A stretch of 64,000 bases of DNA from contig NC_091009.1 of NCBI RefSeq assembly GCF_041146395.1, positions 2,088,501-2,152,500 of the forward strand. Direction: 5' to 3'. Every line of letters starts with the position of its first letter. Position 1 is the stretch's first letter. Shown here piece by piece: positions 35,691-49,110 of the stretch. This DNA is from Eulemur rufifrons (lineage: Eukaryota > Chordata > Mammalia > Primates > Lemuridae). Position numbers and translations under genes: made by a program. Under the pieces are notes generated by a model. That model was not told where the DNA came from. It did not search any database and saw only the letters and a program-made list of their open reading frames with translations.

Positions 35691-36219
35691 TAAACTAACC
35701 GCTAAATCTAAGCCCTAACATCAACCCTAACCTCTGACCCTAAACCTAAGCCCTGAGCCTAAAGCCCAACACTAACTCTAAACTCTTACCCTAAAGCTAA
35801 TCCCTAACCCTAATGCTAACCCCTAAACATAACCCTAACTGTGAACCCTAAACCTAACCCTAACCTCGAGCGCTAACCATAGCACTTAACTCTAACCCTA
35901 AACCTAACATGAACCCTTAATCCTAACACTAACCCTAACCCTAACTCTTAACTTTAACCCTGACTGTTAACCCTCACACTAACCTTTAAACCTAACCTTA
36001 ATCGTAATCTTTAACCCTAAACCTAATATTTAACCCTAATCCTGTACCAAACCCTAAACCCTAACCTTAAACCTAACCGTAAACCTTAACCCTGAACCTA
36101 ACTGTAATGGTTAAAACTAAGAGTAACCTGTAACGCTACCCGTAACCCCTAACTCTAAGCCTTCACCCTAACACTAACCTTGATCCTTAACCCGAACCCT
36201 AACCCTAACCCTAAATCTA

Positions 36220-36420
36220 ATTCTCAGTCTTCTTGCTTTCTTAGAGTTTAGAAAGCCTACAATCCTCCCATTCCATGCGTGAAAGGAGGCTCTTCCACTG
36301 TGTCCTGAATGAACCGCTGGGGCCCATAACCAGAGTACGATAGAGTGGGTTCCTGGTGACAATCCCAGCCCCCTAACTCCCGCCCCCCGCCTAATGCAGA
36401 CAAGGCCGGTGTCCTAAGCA
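36220..36420 (+). repeat. Box, B type (divergent)
   Basis: It has B ends but carries catccattccatgcgtg-like changes (ccattccatgcgtg) and gaatgaaccgctggggc in the middle. It is more diverged than the B boxes beyond 42 kb. Confidence 0.82.
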
Positions 36421-36647
36421 TAAACTCTACACCTCACCCAAAACTCTAACCCTGAAAATAACGTTTAACCCTGATTCTATTGCTCACCTTAGAATGTAAA
36501 CCTCACTGTAACCTGAACTTTAACCTCTTATCCTAACGTTAATGCATAACACTTACCCTGAGAATAACCCCTATCCCATAATTCTAACCCTATCTCCTAG
36601 TCATAACTGTAACAACTAATTCCTAACCCTAATTCTAAACCACTAAC

Positions 36648-36702
36648 ACTAACTGTTACCCTACGTAGTTACTGTTACGGTAACCTACTGTTACCCTAAC
36701 AC
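36648..36702 (+). other. Local scrambled inverted-repeat patch
   Basis: Where sibling units read accgtaaccctacctacaac, this site reads gttaccctacgtagttactg, then ttacggtaacctactgttac. The patch contains ggtaac-ctact-gttacc (6-bp stem, 5-nt loop) and repeated gttac pieces. It looks like a small template-switch rearrangement. Confidence 0.6.
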
Positions 36703-37607
36703 TGAACCTAACCCTTACTCCTAACGCCAAAGCTATGGCTAAAAATAATGCTAACCCTTGACCCTTTACCCTAACTCCTAACCCTAATCCTAATCCTAAC
36801 CACTAAACCCAAACTTAGCTCTTAACCCTAACCCTAAACCTTACCCTGACGCCTAGACCTAACACTAACACTAAACTAACACCTAACCCTAATCATAACC
36901 CCTAAAGCTAACCCTAACCCTGAACCCTAAACCTAACCCTAACACTTAATACTAACTATATCCCTAACCCCTAACCCTAACCCTAACCGTTAACCCTCAC
37001 CCTAACCCTTAAACCGGACCCTAACACTAAATCTTAACCCTAACACTAAATTTTAACCCTAAACCTACGCCCAACCCTTAACCATAATCCTATCCCTTAA
37101 CCCTAAACCTAACCCCTAACCCTAAACCTAACACTAACCCCAATCCTAATTCTAACCATAGCCCTTAATACATCACTACGCCTAACCCCTAACCCTAACC
37201 CCTAATGCTAACCCTAACACTGAACCCTAAACCTAACCCTATCCCTAACCCTTAAACATAACTCTATCCCTAACCAATAATCCTAAGCCTAATCTTTAAC
37301 CCTCACCCTAGAGCTTAACTCGAACCGTAACCCTAAGCCTAAACCCCAACCCTAACACTTAACACAAACCCTAAGCCTTAACACTTAACCCCAATCCTAT
37401 CCTTTAACCCTAACACTAACCCTGATGCCTAATCCTAACCCTAACACTCACCCCAACCATAAATCTAACCCTAGCCCCTAACGCAAAACTAACCCCTAAC
37501 CCCTAACCCCTAACCCTAACACTAACCCTAAATCCTAGTCCCTAACCACTAAACCTCACTTGAACCCTAACCCCTAACACCAAACCCTTAACCCTAACCA
37601 TAACCCT

Positions 37608-37793
37608 ATTTCTCACACTACTTCCATTCTCAGAGTTAACCAAGCTTAAAATACAACCATGCAATGCGTGAGTAGAGTTTCTGCATGAGTCCTGCAAGTA
37701 GGTCTGGGCCAAAGGCCCAGGATCCGATGGTGTGGTGTCGCATGGAAACATTCTGCACCCTTCTCACCATAGATTACACAGGTCCTGTACCCT
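37608..37793 (+). repeat. Box, C type (divergent)
   Basis: It is C-like with ttctcacactacttccattc and aggtctgggccaaaggccc. The 69-codon minus-strand frame across it is not preserved in other C boxes. Confidence 0.82.
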
Positions 37794-38317
37794 TAAACTA
37801 ACCGCTAAATCAAAGCCCAAACACTGACCCTAACCCCTAACCCTAAACCTAAGCCCTGACCCTAATGCCCAACACTAACACTAAACACTTACCCTAAACC
37901 TAACCCCTAAATGTAACCTTAACCATGAACCCTAAACCTAACCCAAACCCCTAACCCTAACCATAACACTTAACTCTAACCCTAAACCTAACATGAGCAC
38001 TTAACCCTAACCCTAACCCATAACCCTAACACTTAACCTTAACCCTAACCGTTAACCCTCACACTAAACCTTAACCCTAACCCTAATCCTAATCTTTAAC
38101 CCTAAACCTAGCACTTAACCCTTACCCTGTACCAAAACCTAACCCCTAATCTTAACCCTAACCGTAAACCTTAAAGCTTAACCCTAAACCTAACTGTAAC
38201 TGTTAAACCTAACACTAACCTTTAACCCTGACCCTAACCAAAACCCCTAACCCTAAGCCCTCACCATAACAGTAACCTATATTGCTAACCCTAACCCTAA
38301 TCCTAGCCCTAAATTTA

Positions 38318-38512
38318 ATTCTCAGACTTCTTGCTTTCTCAGAGTTTACAAAGCCTACAATCCTCCCATGCCATGTGTAGAAGGAGGCTCGGCCACTGTG
38401 TCCGGCATGAAACCAGGGGGCCCATACCCAGCATATGATAGAATGGCTTCTGGCATCTATCCCAGCCCCCTAAGCCCCCTCCTAGAGCAGGGAGGGCTCG
38501 TGATATAAGCAT
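38318..38512 (+). repeat. Box, B-like (divergent)
   Basis: It has B/A-like start and end with ccatgtgtagaaggaggctc and an unusual tail (agagcagggagggctcgtg). Confidence 0.8.
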
Positions 38513-39397
38513 AAACACTACCCCTCACCCATAACCCTAACCCTGAACATCACAGCTCACCCTGATACTATTGCTCACCTTAACACATCAACCTCACCAT
38601 AACTCTAACTTGAACCCGTTATCCTAACGTTAATGCATAAGACTTACCCTAAGAACAACCCCTATCCCTTAATTCTAACCCTAACTCCTAGCCACAATTA
38701 TAACACCTAATCCCTAAGGCTAATTCAAAACTGCTAAACATTACCTTACCCCTACAAACAACCCTAACACTAACCCTAACCCTAACCGCTAACCCTAACC
38801 GTACACCTAAAAATAACCGTAACACTTGACACTTAACCCTAACCCCTAACCTTCACCCTAACCCTTAACCTTGATCCTAATCCTAACAATTAAACCTAAC
38901 CCTAACTCTTAAGCCTAACACTAACACGTACCCTAACGCCTAGACCTAACCCTAAGAGTAAACGTAACCCCTAACCCTAACCCTAATCCCTAATGCTAAC
39001 CCTAACACTGAACCCTAATCCTAAGCCTTAAACCTAACTCTATCCTTAAGCCATAAGCCTAGCCCTAACTGTTAACCCCACACTAACCCTTAACTCGAAC
39101 TGTAACCCTAACCCTTAAAACTAAACCTAACACTTAACGCTAACCCTAAGCCTTAACGCTTAACCCTTATCCTATCCCTTAACCCTAACCCTAACCCCTA
39201 ATGCTAACCATAACCCCACCATAAATCTAACCCTAGCCCCTAACCCAACCCTAACCCCTAAACCCTAACCCTATCACTAAACCCAACACCTACTCCCTAA
39301 CCCCTAATCCTCACTCGAAGCTTAAGCCCTAACCCTAAGCCCTCTCCCTGACTAATCTTCATTCCTAACTCTAACCATAATCCTAACCCTAAATCTA

Positions 39398-39593
39398 ATT
39401 CTCAGACTTCTTGCTATCTCAGAGTTTTAAAAGCCTACAATTCTCCAAAGCCATGCGTGAAAGCTGGCTCTACCACAGTGTCCTGCATGAAACCCAGGAG
39501 CCCATACTCTGTGTACAATAGAGTGGGTTCCTGGGGACAATCACGGCCCCCTAACTCCCCCTGCTAGTGCTGACAGGGCCTATGCCCTAAGCA
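39398..39593 (+). repeat. Box, D-like
   Basis: It starts like D (gagttttaaaagcctac, aaagccatgcgtgaaagc). The middle (aggagcccatactctgtg) shares A and D features, and the end is ccctaagcaa. It is likely an old mosaic. Confidence 0.78.
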
Positions 39594-40406
39594 AAAACCC
39601 TGCACCTCACCCATAACCCTAACCCTGAACATAACACCTAACCCTGATGTTATTGTTCACCTTAACACGTAAACCTCACTGTAACCCTAACTTTAACCCC
39701 CTATCCTAATGTTATTGAATAACACTTACCCTAAGAACAAACCCTATCCCTTAATTCTAAGCCTAACTCCTAGCATAACCGTAACACCTAATCCCTAACC
39801 TTAATTCTCAACTGGTAAACTTTACCTTCACCCTACAAACAACCCTAACACTAACCCTAACTCTAACCGCTAACCCTAACCCTAACCATTACACTGATCA
39901 TAATCCTAACAATTAAACCTAACCCTAATTCTTAACCCTAACACGAACCATTACCATAATGCCTAGACCTAACCCTAACTGTAACCCTAACCCCTAACCC
40001 TAACCCTAACCGCTAATGCTAACCCTAACCCCGAACCCTAAACCTAACCCTAACCCTATCCCTTAAACCTATTACTATCCCTAAACCATTACCCTAATCG
40101 CAACTGTTAACCCTCACTCTCACCCTTAACTTGGACCGAAACCCTAACCCTTAACCCTAACCTTAACCCTTACTGCTAATCTTAAGCCTTCACCCTTTAC
40201 CTTAATCCTATCTCGTAAGCCTAACCCTAAGGCTGACCCCTAACCCGCCCGAACATTAACCCTAACCCTAAATCTAATGCTAGCCCCTTACAAAAACCTA
40301 ACACCTAACCCCTGACACACTAATCCTAACTTCTAATTCCTAACAGCTAAACTTCACTCAAACCCTAACCTCTAACCCTAAACACATAACCCTAACCATA
40401 ACCCTA

Positions 40407-40590
40407 ATTCTCACACTTCCTCCGTTCTCAGAGTTGACCAAGCCTACAATAGAGCCATGCCACAAATGAGAAGAGGCTCTGCCTGAGTCCTGCATGTAGG
40501 TCTGGGCCCGAGGCCCAGGTACGATGGTGTGGTGTTGAGGCGACCCAGTCTGCACCCTTCCCACCATAGATTAAACAGAGCATGTGCCCT
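40407..40590 (+). repeat. Box, C type (divergent)
   Basis: It is C-like with cacttcctccgttctcag and gccacaaatgagaagaggc. Its end agcatgtgccct differs from the usual caggtcctgtgccct. Confidence 0.82.
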
Positions 40591-41107
40591 TAAACTAACC
40601 ACTAAATCTAAGCCCTAACACTAAACCTAAATCCTAACCCTAAACCTCGGCCCTTATCCTAACGCCCAACAGTAACACTAAACACTCACCCTAAACTTAA
40701 CCCGTAACCCGAACCCCTAAATGTAACCCTAACCATGAACCCTAAACCTAACCCTAACCTCTAGCCATAACCATAACACTTAACTCTAACCCTAAACGTT
40801 ACACGAAGCCTTATTCCTAACCCTAACCCCAACCGTAACACTTAATCTTGACCCTTACCATTAACCCTCACACTAACCCTTAACCCTAACCCTAATCCTA
40901 ATCTTTAACCATAAACCTAACACTGAAGCCTAACCCTGTGCCAAACGCTAAAACCAAACCTTAACCCTAACCCTGAAACTTAACCGTAAACGTAACTGTA
41001 ACTATTAAAAATAACACTAACCTTTAACGCTAACCCCTAACCCTCAGAGGCCACCCTAACACTAATCTTCCTCTCTAAACATTACCATAATCCTACCCCT
41101 AAATCTA

Positions 41108-41308
41108 ATTCTCAGACTTCTTGCTTTCTCAGAGTTAAGAAAGCCTACAATCCTCCCATGCCATGAGTAAAAGGGGGCTCTTCCACTGTGTCCTGCATGA
41201 AACCCAGGAGCCCATACCCAGCGTATGATAGAGTGCGTTCCCGGGGACAATCCCATCCCTCTAACCCCCGCCCCCCACCCAGTGCAGACAGGGACCGTAC
41301 GCTAGGTA
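41108..41308 (+). repeat. Box, A type, D box deleted after it
   Basis: It is a typical A box (ccatgccatgagtaaaaggg). The next box is C, 966 bp away, the spacing normally seen from D to C. The flank changes from A type (gagaagaagccctatccc, about 41,440) to D type (cctacgcctaaaaataaccc) around 41,541-41,570. About 530 bp with the D box were removed by exchange between similar flanks. Confidence 0.85.
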
Positions 41309-42073
41309 TAAACACTATCCCTAACAGATAACCCTCACCCTCAATATAAAACCTGACCCTGAACCTATTGCTCACCTTAAAACATAAACCTCTCCGAAAC
41401 CCTAACTTATCCCCTTATCTTAACATTAATGTATAACACCCTGAGAAGAAGCCCTATCCCATAATTCTAAATCTAATCCCCAGCCATAACCCTAACACCT
41501 CATCCCTAATTCTAAAATGCCAACCCTACCTTCACCCTACCAACAACCCTAACCCTAACCCTAAACCCTTACCCTAACCCTACGCCTAAAAATAACCCTA
41601 ACCATTGATCCTTAGTCATAACCCCTAAACCTTAACCCTAACCCTTCATGCTAATCCCAATCCTAACCATTAAACATAACCCTACTTAACCCTACCGCTA
41701 ACCTCTACCCTAATGCCTAGATATCTAACCCCAACACTGACCTACAGTTAACACTAATCCTAACCCCAAATCCTAACCTTAAAGCTGAACCTTAAACATA
41801 ACCCTTAACCCTAACCCTATCCCTAACCCCCTAACCCTAACCCTAACTGTTAAGCCTCACCCTAACATTAACCCTGACTCTAACCCTATCCCTTAACCCT
41901 AACCCCTAACCCTAACGCTAACCACAACCCTAAACCTAACCCTGGCCCCCTAACCCAGACTTAACACCTTACCCCTAACACAAACTCTAACCCTAACCAC
42001 TAATCCCTAGCACCTGACCCTGACTCGAAACCTAACCCCTAACTCGAAACCCCTAAACCCAAACCTAACCCTA

Positions 42074-42258
42074 ATTCTCACACTACTTCCATTCCCAGAG
42101 TGAAGCAAGCCTACAATACAGCCATGCCATGTGTGAGATGAGGCTCCGCCTGAGTCCTGCATGTAGGTTTTGTCCCAAGGCCCAGGGAATGATGTTGTGC
42201 TTTCGTGGTGACTCAGACCACACCCCTGTCACCGTAGATTAACCAGGTCCAGTGCCCT
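42074..42258 (+). repeat. Box, C type
   Basis: It has full C features (cactacttccattcccagag, gggaatgatgttgtgctttc). B follows after 713 bp. Confidence 0.88.
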
Positions 42259-42786
42259 TAAACTGACCGCTAAATCTAAGCCCTACCACCAACCCTAACC
42301 CCTGACCCTGAACCTAAGCCCCGAGCCTAAAGCCCAACACTAACTCCAAACACTTACCCTAAACCTAATCCCTATCCCTAATGCTAAACCCTAAACCTAA
42401 CCCTAACCGTGAACAGTAAACCTAACCCTAACCTCTAACACAAATCCTAACACATAACTCTAACCCTAAAACTAACCCTAACCCTTAACCCTGAACCTAA
42501 ACCCTAACCCTATCCCTTAACCTTAACCTTAACCGTTAACTCTCATGCTAACCTTTAATCCTAACCCTAATCCTAATCTTCAACCCTAAACCTAACACAA
42601 CCCTAACCCTGTACCAAACCCTAACCCCTCATCTTAACCCTATCCACAAACCTCAACCCTAAAACGAACTGTAACCGTTAAACCTAACAGTAACCTTAAA
42701 CCGTAACCCTAATCTGTAACCCTATCCCCTCACCATAACACTACACTTCATCCTGAACCCTAACCATAATCCTAACCCTAAATCTA

Positions 42787-42985
42787 ATTCTCAGACTTCT
42801 TGCTTTCTTAGAGTTTAGAAAGCCTGCAATCCTCCCATGCCATGTGGGAAAGGAGGCTCTACCACTGTGTCCTGCATGAAAACCACGGGCCCATACCCAG
42901 AGTCTGATACAGTGGGTTCCCGGTGACAATCCCAGCCCCCTAACCTCGCCCCAGCTTAATGTAGACAGGGCCCGTGCGCTAAGCA
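42787..42985 (+). repeat. Box, B type (ccatgtgggaaagg variant)
   Basis: It has variant bases ccatgtgggaaaggaggc, gagtctgatacagtggg and cgccccagcttaatgtag. These are identical in the box at 44,666 and nearly so at 48,056, defining a local subfamily. Confidence 0.9.
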
Positions 42986-43799
42986 TAAACAATACCTTTA
43001 ACAGATAACCCTAACCCTGAACATAGCACCTAACCCTGTTCCTATTTCTCCCCTTAACACGTAAACCTCACCGTGAGCCTAATTTTAACCTCTTATCGTA
43101 ACGTTAATACATAAACCATTCCCTGAGAACATCCCCTATCCAATAATTCTAACCCTATCTCCTAGTCATAAATGTAACACCTAATCCCTAACCCTAATTC
43201 TCAACCACTAAGCCTAACCGTAACGCTGCCTACAACCCTAACACTGACAGGAACCCTTAGTTCTAACCCCAACGCTATGCCTAACAAAAGCCCTAACCCT
43301 TCACCCTTCACCCTAACCACTACGCATTACCCGAACCCTTAACCGTAATGCTAATCCTAACCATTAAACCTAACCCTGGCTCTTAAGCTAACCCTAAACC
43401 TTACCCTCACGACTAGACCTAACCCTGACACTAACCTAACACCTAACACTAACCAGAACGCCTAAAGCTAACACTGAACCCTATCCCTAACCCTAGCAGT
43501 AAACTTTAACCCTAAAACTAAGCCCAACCCATAACACTAATCCTATCCTTTTACCCTAAAACTAACCCCTAAACCTAACCCCTATACCTAACCCTAACTC
43601 TAATCCCAATCCTAATTCTAACCATACCCCTTCATAAAACACTAACTCCTAACCGCTAACCCTAACACTAACCAAAAACCCTAATCACTAATCCCTAACC
43701 CTAACGCTTAACCTTTACCCTAACCGTTAACCCTCACCCTAATTCTTAACACTGACCCTAACCTTAACCTTTAACTCTAAGCCTAACCCTTAACCCTAC

Positions 43800-43840
43800 A
43801 GTAAGGAAGACCCTTAATGCTAATGGGATCCCTTATCCCT
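43800..43840 (+). repeat. Conserved islet, copy
   Basis: Same islet, gtaaggaagacccttaatgc, with the cccttatccc ending typical of the right-hand blocks. Confidence 0.8.
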
Positions 43841-44233
43841 AACCCTAACACTACAGCTAAAAATAACCCTAACCTTGGACCCTTAAACCTAACCCCTAAC
43901 ACTTACTTTAACCCCAAACCCTAACCCTAATCCTAAGCATTAAACCTAACCCTATCTCTTAACCCTAACCCTAGCCCTTACCGTAACGCCTAGATCTAAC
44001 CCTAAATCTAATCTACCGCCTAATCCTAACCTTAAGCCTTAATGCTAACGCTAACCCTGAACCCTAAACATACCTGTAACACTTAACACTAACCCTATCC
44101 GTGAACCTTAACCCTGACCCTAACCATTACCCGCACCCAAGCATTTAACCCTGACCCTAACCCTAATCCTTAATGATAACCCTAACACTAAACCCTAACC
44201 CTAAGCCCAACACTTAACCCTAATCCTATCCCT

Positions 44234-44260
44234 TAACCCTAACCCTAACCCTAACCCTAA
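44234..44260 (+). repeat. Canonical CCCTAA tract
   Basis: Four perfect repeats in the same context as at 935 (cctatccctt before, atgctaacc after). Confidence 0.85.
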
Positions 44261-44665
44261 TGCTAACCGCTAAACGTAACCCTAATCGTGAACAGTAAAC
44301 CTAACCCTAACCTCTAACACAAACCATAGCACATAACTCTAACCCTAAAACTAACCCTAACCCTTAACCCTGAACCTAAACCCCAACCCTATCCCTTAAC
44401 CTTAACCTTAACCGTTAACTCTCACGCTAACCTTTAATCCTAACCCTAATCCTAATCTTCAACCCTAAACCTAACACAACCCTAACCCTGTACCAAACCC
44501 TAACCCCTCATCTTAACCCTATCCACAAACCTCAACCCTAAAACGAACTGTAACCGTTAAACCTAACAGTAACCTTAAACCGTAACCCTAATCTGTAACC
44601 CTATCCCCTCACCATAACACTACACTTCATCCTGAACCCTAACCATAATCCTAACCCTAAATCTA

Positions 44666-44864
44666 ATTCTCAGACTTCTTGCTTTCTTAGAGTTTAGAAA
44701 GCCTGCAATCCTCCCATGCCATGTGGGAAAGGAGGCTCTACCACTGTGTCCTGCATGAAAACCACGGGCCCATACCCAGAGTCTGATACAGTGGGTTCCC
44801 GGTGACAATCCCAGCCCCCTAACCTCGCCCCAGCTTAATGTAGACAGGGCCCGTGCGCTAAGCA
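44666..44864 (+). repeat. Box, B type (identical to 42,787)
   Basis: The box and several hundred bases before it match the copy 1,879 bp upstream with no difference I can find. The downstream flank differs (ctttaacctcttatcctaac here, ttttaacctcttatcgtaac there). Confidence 0.9.
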
Positions 44865-45849
44865 TAAACAATACCTTTAACAGATAACCCTAACCCTGAA
44901 CATAGCACCTAACCCTGTTCCTATTTCTCCCCTTAACACGTAAACCTCACCGTGAGCCTAACTTTAACCTCTTATCCTAACGTTAATGCATAACCCATTT
45001 CCTGAGAACATCCCCTATCCAATAATTCTAACCCTATCTCCTAGTCATAACTGTAACACCTAATCCCTAACCCTAATTCTCAACCGCTAAGCCGAACCGT
45101 AACGCTGCCTACAACCCTAACACTGACAGGAACCCTTACTTCTAACCCCAATGCTATGCCTAACAAAAGCCCTAACCCTTCACCGTCACCCTAATCCCTA
45201 CGCATTACCCTAACCCTTAACCGTAATCCTAATCCTAACCCTTAAACCTAACCCTAGCTCTTAAAGCTAACCCTAAACCTTACCCTCACGACTAGACCTA
45301 ACCCTGACACTAACCTAACACCTAACACTAGCCATAACCCCTAAAGCTAACCCTAACCCTGAACCCTAAACCTAACCCTAACACTGATCCTTCACTATAT
45401 CCCTAACCCCTAAGCCTAATCCTAACTGTTAACCCTCACCCTAACACTTAAACTGGACCATAACACTAAACATTAACCCTAACACTAAACTTTAACCCTA
45501 ACCATAAGCCCAACACTTAACCCTAATCCTATCCCTTAACCCTAAGCCTAACCCTAACCCCTAACCCTAAACCTAACCCTAACCCCAACCCTAACCCTTA
45601 ATCTTGACCGTTACCATTAACCCTCACACTAACCCTAATCCTAATCTTTAACCATAAAGCTAACACTGAAGCCTAACCCTGTGTCAAACGCTAAACCCAA
45701 ACCTTAACCCTAACCCTCAAACTTAACCATAAACCTAACTGTAACTGTTAAACCTAACACTAACCTCTAACGCTAACCCTTAACCCTAAGACCCCACCTT
45801 AACACTAACCCTAACCCTAAACATTATCATAATCCTACCCCTAAATCTA

Positions 45850-46048
45850 ATTCTCGGACTTATTGCTTTCTTAGAGTTTAGAAAGCCTAAAATCCTCCCA
45901 TGCCATGAGTAAAAGGGGGCTCTGCAGCTCTCTCTTGCATGAAACCAGGAGCCCATACCTAGCGTATGATAGAGTGGGTTCCCGGGGAAATCCCATCCCC
46001 GTAACCCCAGCCCCCCGCCCAGTGCAGACAGAGCCTGTACGCTAAATA
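45850..46048 (+). repeat. Box, A type
   Basis: It has A features with local changes (ctcggacttattgctttc; ctctgcagctctctcttgc). A chance 109-codon minus-strand frame runs across it at 45,786-46,115. No other A box keeps that full frame, so it is not a gene. Confidence 0.85.
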
Positions 46049-46379
46049 TAAACACTACCCCTAACAGATAACCCTCACCCTGAACATAGCACCTGACCCT
46101 GATCCTATTGCTCACCTTAAAACATAAACCTCCCCGTAACCCTAACTTATCCCCTTATCTTAACGTTAATGCATAACACACTGAGAAGGAGCCCTATCCC
46201 ATAATTCTAATCCTAACCCCTAGCCATAACCGTAACACTTCATCCTTAATTCTAAAATGCCAACCCTAACCTTCACCCTACCAACAACCCTAACCCTAAC
46301 CCTAATCCCTAACCCTAAGCCCTCACCCTATCACTAATCCTCATCCCTAAACCGTACCATAATACTAACTCTAAATCTA

Positions 46380-46575
46380 ACTCTCAGACTTCTTGCATTC
46401 TCAGAGTTTTGAAAGCCTACAATCCTACTAAGCCATGCATGAAAGCCCGCTCTGCCACAGTGTCCTGCATGAAACCCAGAGGCCCATACACTGCGTACGA
46501 TAGAGTGGGTTCCCAGGGACCATCACAGACCCCTAACTTCGCCTCCTAGTGCATACAGGGCCTGTGCCCTAAGCA
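46380..46575 (+). repeat. Box, D type
   Basis: It has D features (gagttttgaaagcctac, actaagccatgcatgaaagc), 530 bp after A and 964 bp before C. Confidence 0.88.
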
Positions 46576-47343
46576 CAAACCCTACCCCTCACCCATAACC
46601 CTAACCCGAAACATAACACCTGACCCTGATCCTACTGTCCACCTTAACACGTAAACCTCACCGTAACCCTAACTTTAACCCCTTATATTAACGATAATGC
46701 ATGACACCCTGAGAACAAGCCCTACAGCGTAATTCTAACCCTAACTCCTAGCCATAACCGTAACACCTAATCCCTAATTGTGAAACGCCAACCCTAACCT
46801 TAATCCTACCAACAACACTAACACTAACCCTAAACACTTACCCTAACCCTACACCTAAAAGTAACCCTAACCATTGATACTTAGTCATAACCCCTAAACC
46901 TTAACCCTAACCCTTCACGCTAATCCCAATCCTAACCATTAAACATAACCCTACTTAACTCTACCCCTAACCTATACCTTAATGCCTAGAGATCTAACCC
47001 CAACACTGACCTACAGTTAACACTAACCCTAACCCCTGATCCTAACCTTAAACCTGAACTATAAAACTCACCCTTAACCCTAACACTATCCCTAACCCCC
47101 TAACCTTAACCCTATATGTTAAGCCTCACCCTAACACTTAACCCTGACTCTAAGCCTAAACTTTAACCCTAACACCTAACCCTAACGCTAACCCCAACCC
47201 TAAACCTAATCCTGGCCCCCGAACCCAGACTTAACCCCTAACCCCTAACACTAACTCTAATCCTAACCACTAATCCCTAGCACCTGACCCTGACTCGAAA
47301 CCTAATCCCTAACTCGAAACCCCTGACCCCAAACCTATCCCTA

Positions 47344-47528
47344 ATTCTCACACTAATTCCATTTCCAGAGTAAAGCAAGCCTACAATACAGCCATGCCAT
47401 GTGTGAGATGAGGCTCGGCCTGAGTCCTGCATGTAGGTCCTCTACCAAGGCCCAGGGAATGATGTTGTGCTTTCGTGGTGACTCCGACCACACCCCTCTC
47501 ACCGTAGATTGACCAGGTCCTGTGCCCT
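47344..47528 (+). repeat. Box, C type
   Basis: It has C features with cactaattccatttccagag and aggtcctctaccaaggccc. B follows after 712 bp, completing an A-D-C-B unit. Confidence 0.88.
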
Positions 47529-48055
47529 TAAACTGACCACTAAAGCTAAGCCCTACCACCAACCCTAACCCCTGACCCTGAACCTAAGCCCCGAGCCTAA
47601 AGCACAACACTAACTCTAAACACTTACCCTAAACCTAATCCCTAACCCTAATGCTAACCCCTAGAGGTAACCCTAACCGTGAACAGTGAACCTAACCCTA
47701 CCTCTAACACAAACCCTAACACATAACTCTAACCCTAAAACTAACCCTAACGCTTAACCCTGAACCTAAACCCTAACTCTAACCCTTAACCTTAACCTTA
47801 ACCGTTAACTCTCATGCCAACCTTTAATCCCAACCCTAATCCTAATCTTCAACCCTAAACCTAACACAACCCTAACCATGTACCAAACCCTAACCCCTCA
47901 TCTTAACCCTATCTGCAAACCTCAACACTAAAACGAACTGTAATTGTTAAACCTAAGAGTAACCTTAAACCGTAACCCTAATCTGTAACCCTATCCCCTC
48001 ACCATAACACTACACTTCATCCTGAACCCTAACCATAATCCTAACCCTAAATCTA

Positions 48056-48254
48056 ATTCTCAGACTTCTTGCTTTCTTAGAGTTTAGAAAGCCTGCAATC
48101 CTCCCATGCCATGTGGGAAAGGAGGCTCTACCACTGTGTCCTGCATGAAAACCACGGGCCCATACCCAGAGTCCGATACAGCGGGTTCCCCGTGACAATG
48201 CCAGCCCCCTAACCTCCCCCCAGCTTCATGCAGACAGGGCCCGTGCGCTAAGCA
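48056..48254 (+). repeat. Box, B type (ccatgtgggaaagg variant)
   Basis: It belongs to the same subfamily as 42,787, with a few private changes (gagtccgatacagcggg). Its downstream flank shares the rare variants of 43.0-43.2 kb (offset 5,269). Confidence 0.9.
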
Positions 48255-49068
48255 TAAACAATACCTTTAACAGATAACCCTAACCCTGAACATAGCACCT
48301 AACCCTGTTCCTATTTCTCCCCTTAACACGTAAACCTCACCGTGAGCCTAATTTTAACCTCTTATCGTAACGTTAATACATAAACCATTCCCTGAGAACA
48401 TCCCCTATCCAATAATTCTAACCCTATCTCTTAGTCATAAATGTAACACCTAATCCCTAACCCTAATTCTCAACCGCTAAGCCTAACCGTAACGCTGCCT
48501 ACAACCCTAACACTGACAGGAACCCTTAGTTCTAACCCCAACGCTATGCCTAACAAAAGCCCTAACCCTTCACCCTTCACCCTAACCACTACGCATTACC
48601 CGAACCCTTAACCGTAATGCTAATCCTAACCATTAAACCTAACCCTGGCTCTTAAGCTAACCCTAAACCTTACCCTCACGACTAGACCTAACCCTGACAC
48701 TAACCTAACACCTAACACTAACCAGAACGCCTAAAGCTATCCCTGAACCCTATCCCTAACCCTAGCAGTAAAATTTAACCCTAAAACTAAGCCCAACCCA
48801 TAACCCTAATCCTATCCTTTTACCCTAAAACTAACCCCTAAACCTAACCCCTATACCTAACCCTAACTCTAATCCCAATCCTAATTCTAACCATACCCCT
48901 TCATAAAACACTAACTCCTAACCGCTAACCCTAACACTAACCAAAAACCCTAATCACTAATCCCTAACCCTAACGCTTAACCTTTACCCTAACCGTTAAC
49001 CCTCACCCTAATTCTTAACACTGACCCTAACCTTAACCTTTAACTCTAAGCCTAACCCTTAACCCTAC

Positions 49069-49110
49069 AGTAAGGAAGACCCTTAATGCTAATGGGATCC
49101 CTTATCCCTA
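49069..49110 (+). repeat. Conserved islet, copy
   Basis: It is identical in form to 43,800, lying 5,269 bp further on. Confidence 0.8.

Larger units (their letters stand above)
42787..48055 (+). repeat. B-B-A-D-C higher-order unit, 5.27 kb
   Basis: It spans from the B box at 42,787 to the B box at 48,056. The sequence after both boxes shares rare variants (cttatcgtaacgttaataca; aaccactacgcattacccga), so 42.6-44.3 kb and 47.9-49.6 kb are recent copies at offset 5,269. Confidence 0.82.

Noticed and set aside
45786..46115. 109-codon minus-strand open frame, the longest in the window
   Set aside because: It crosses an A box and telomere-like repeats. Other A boxes do not keep the frame, and there is no recognisable domain. 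It is a chance frame.
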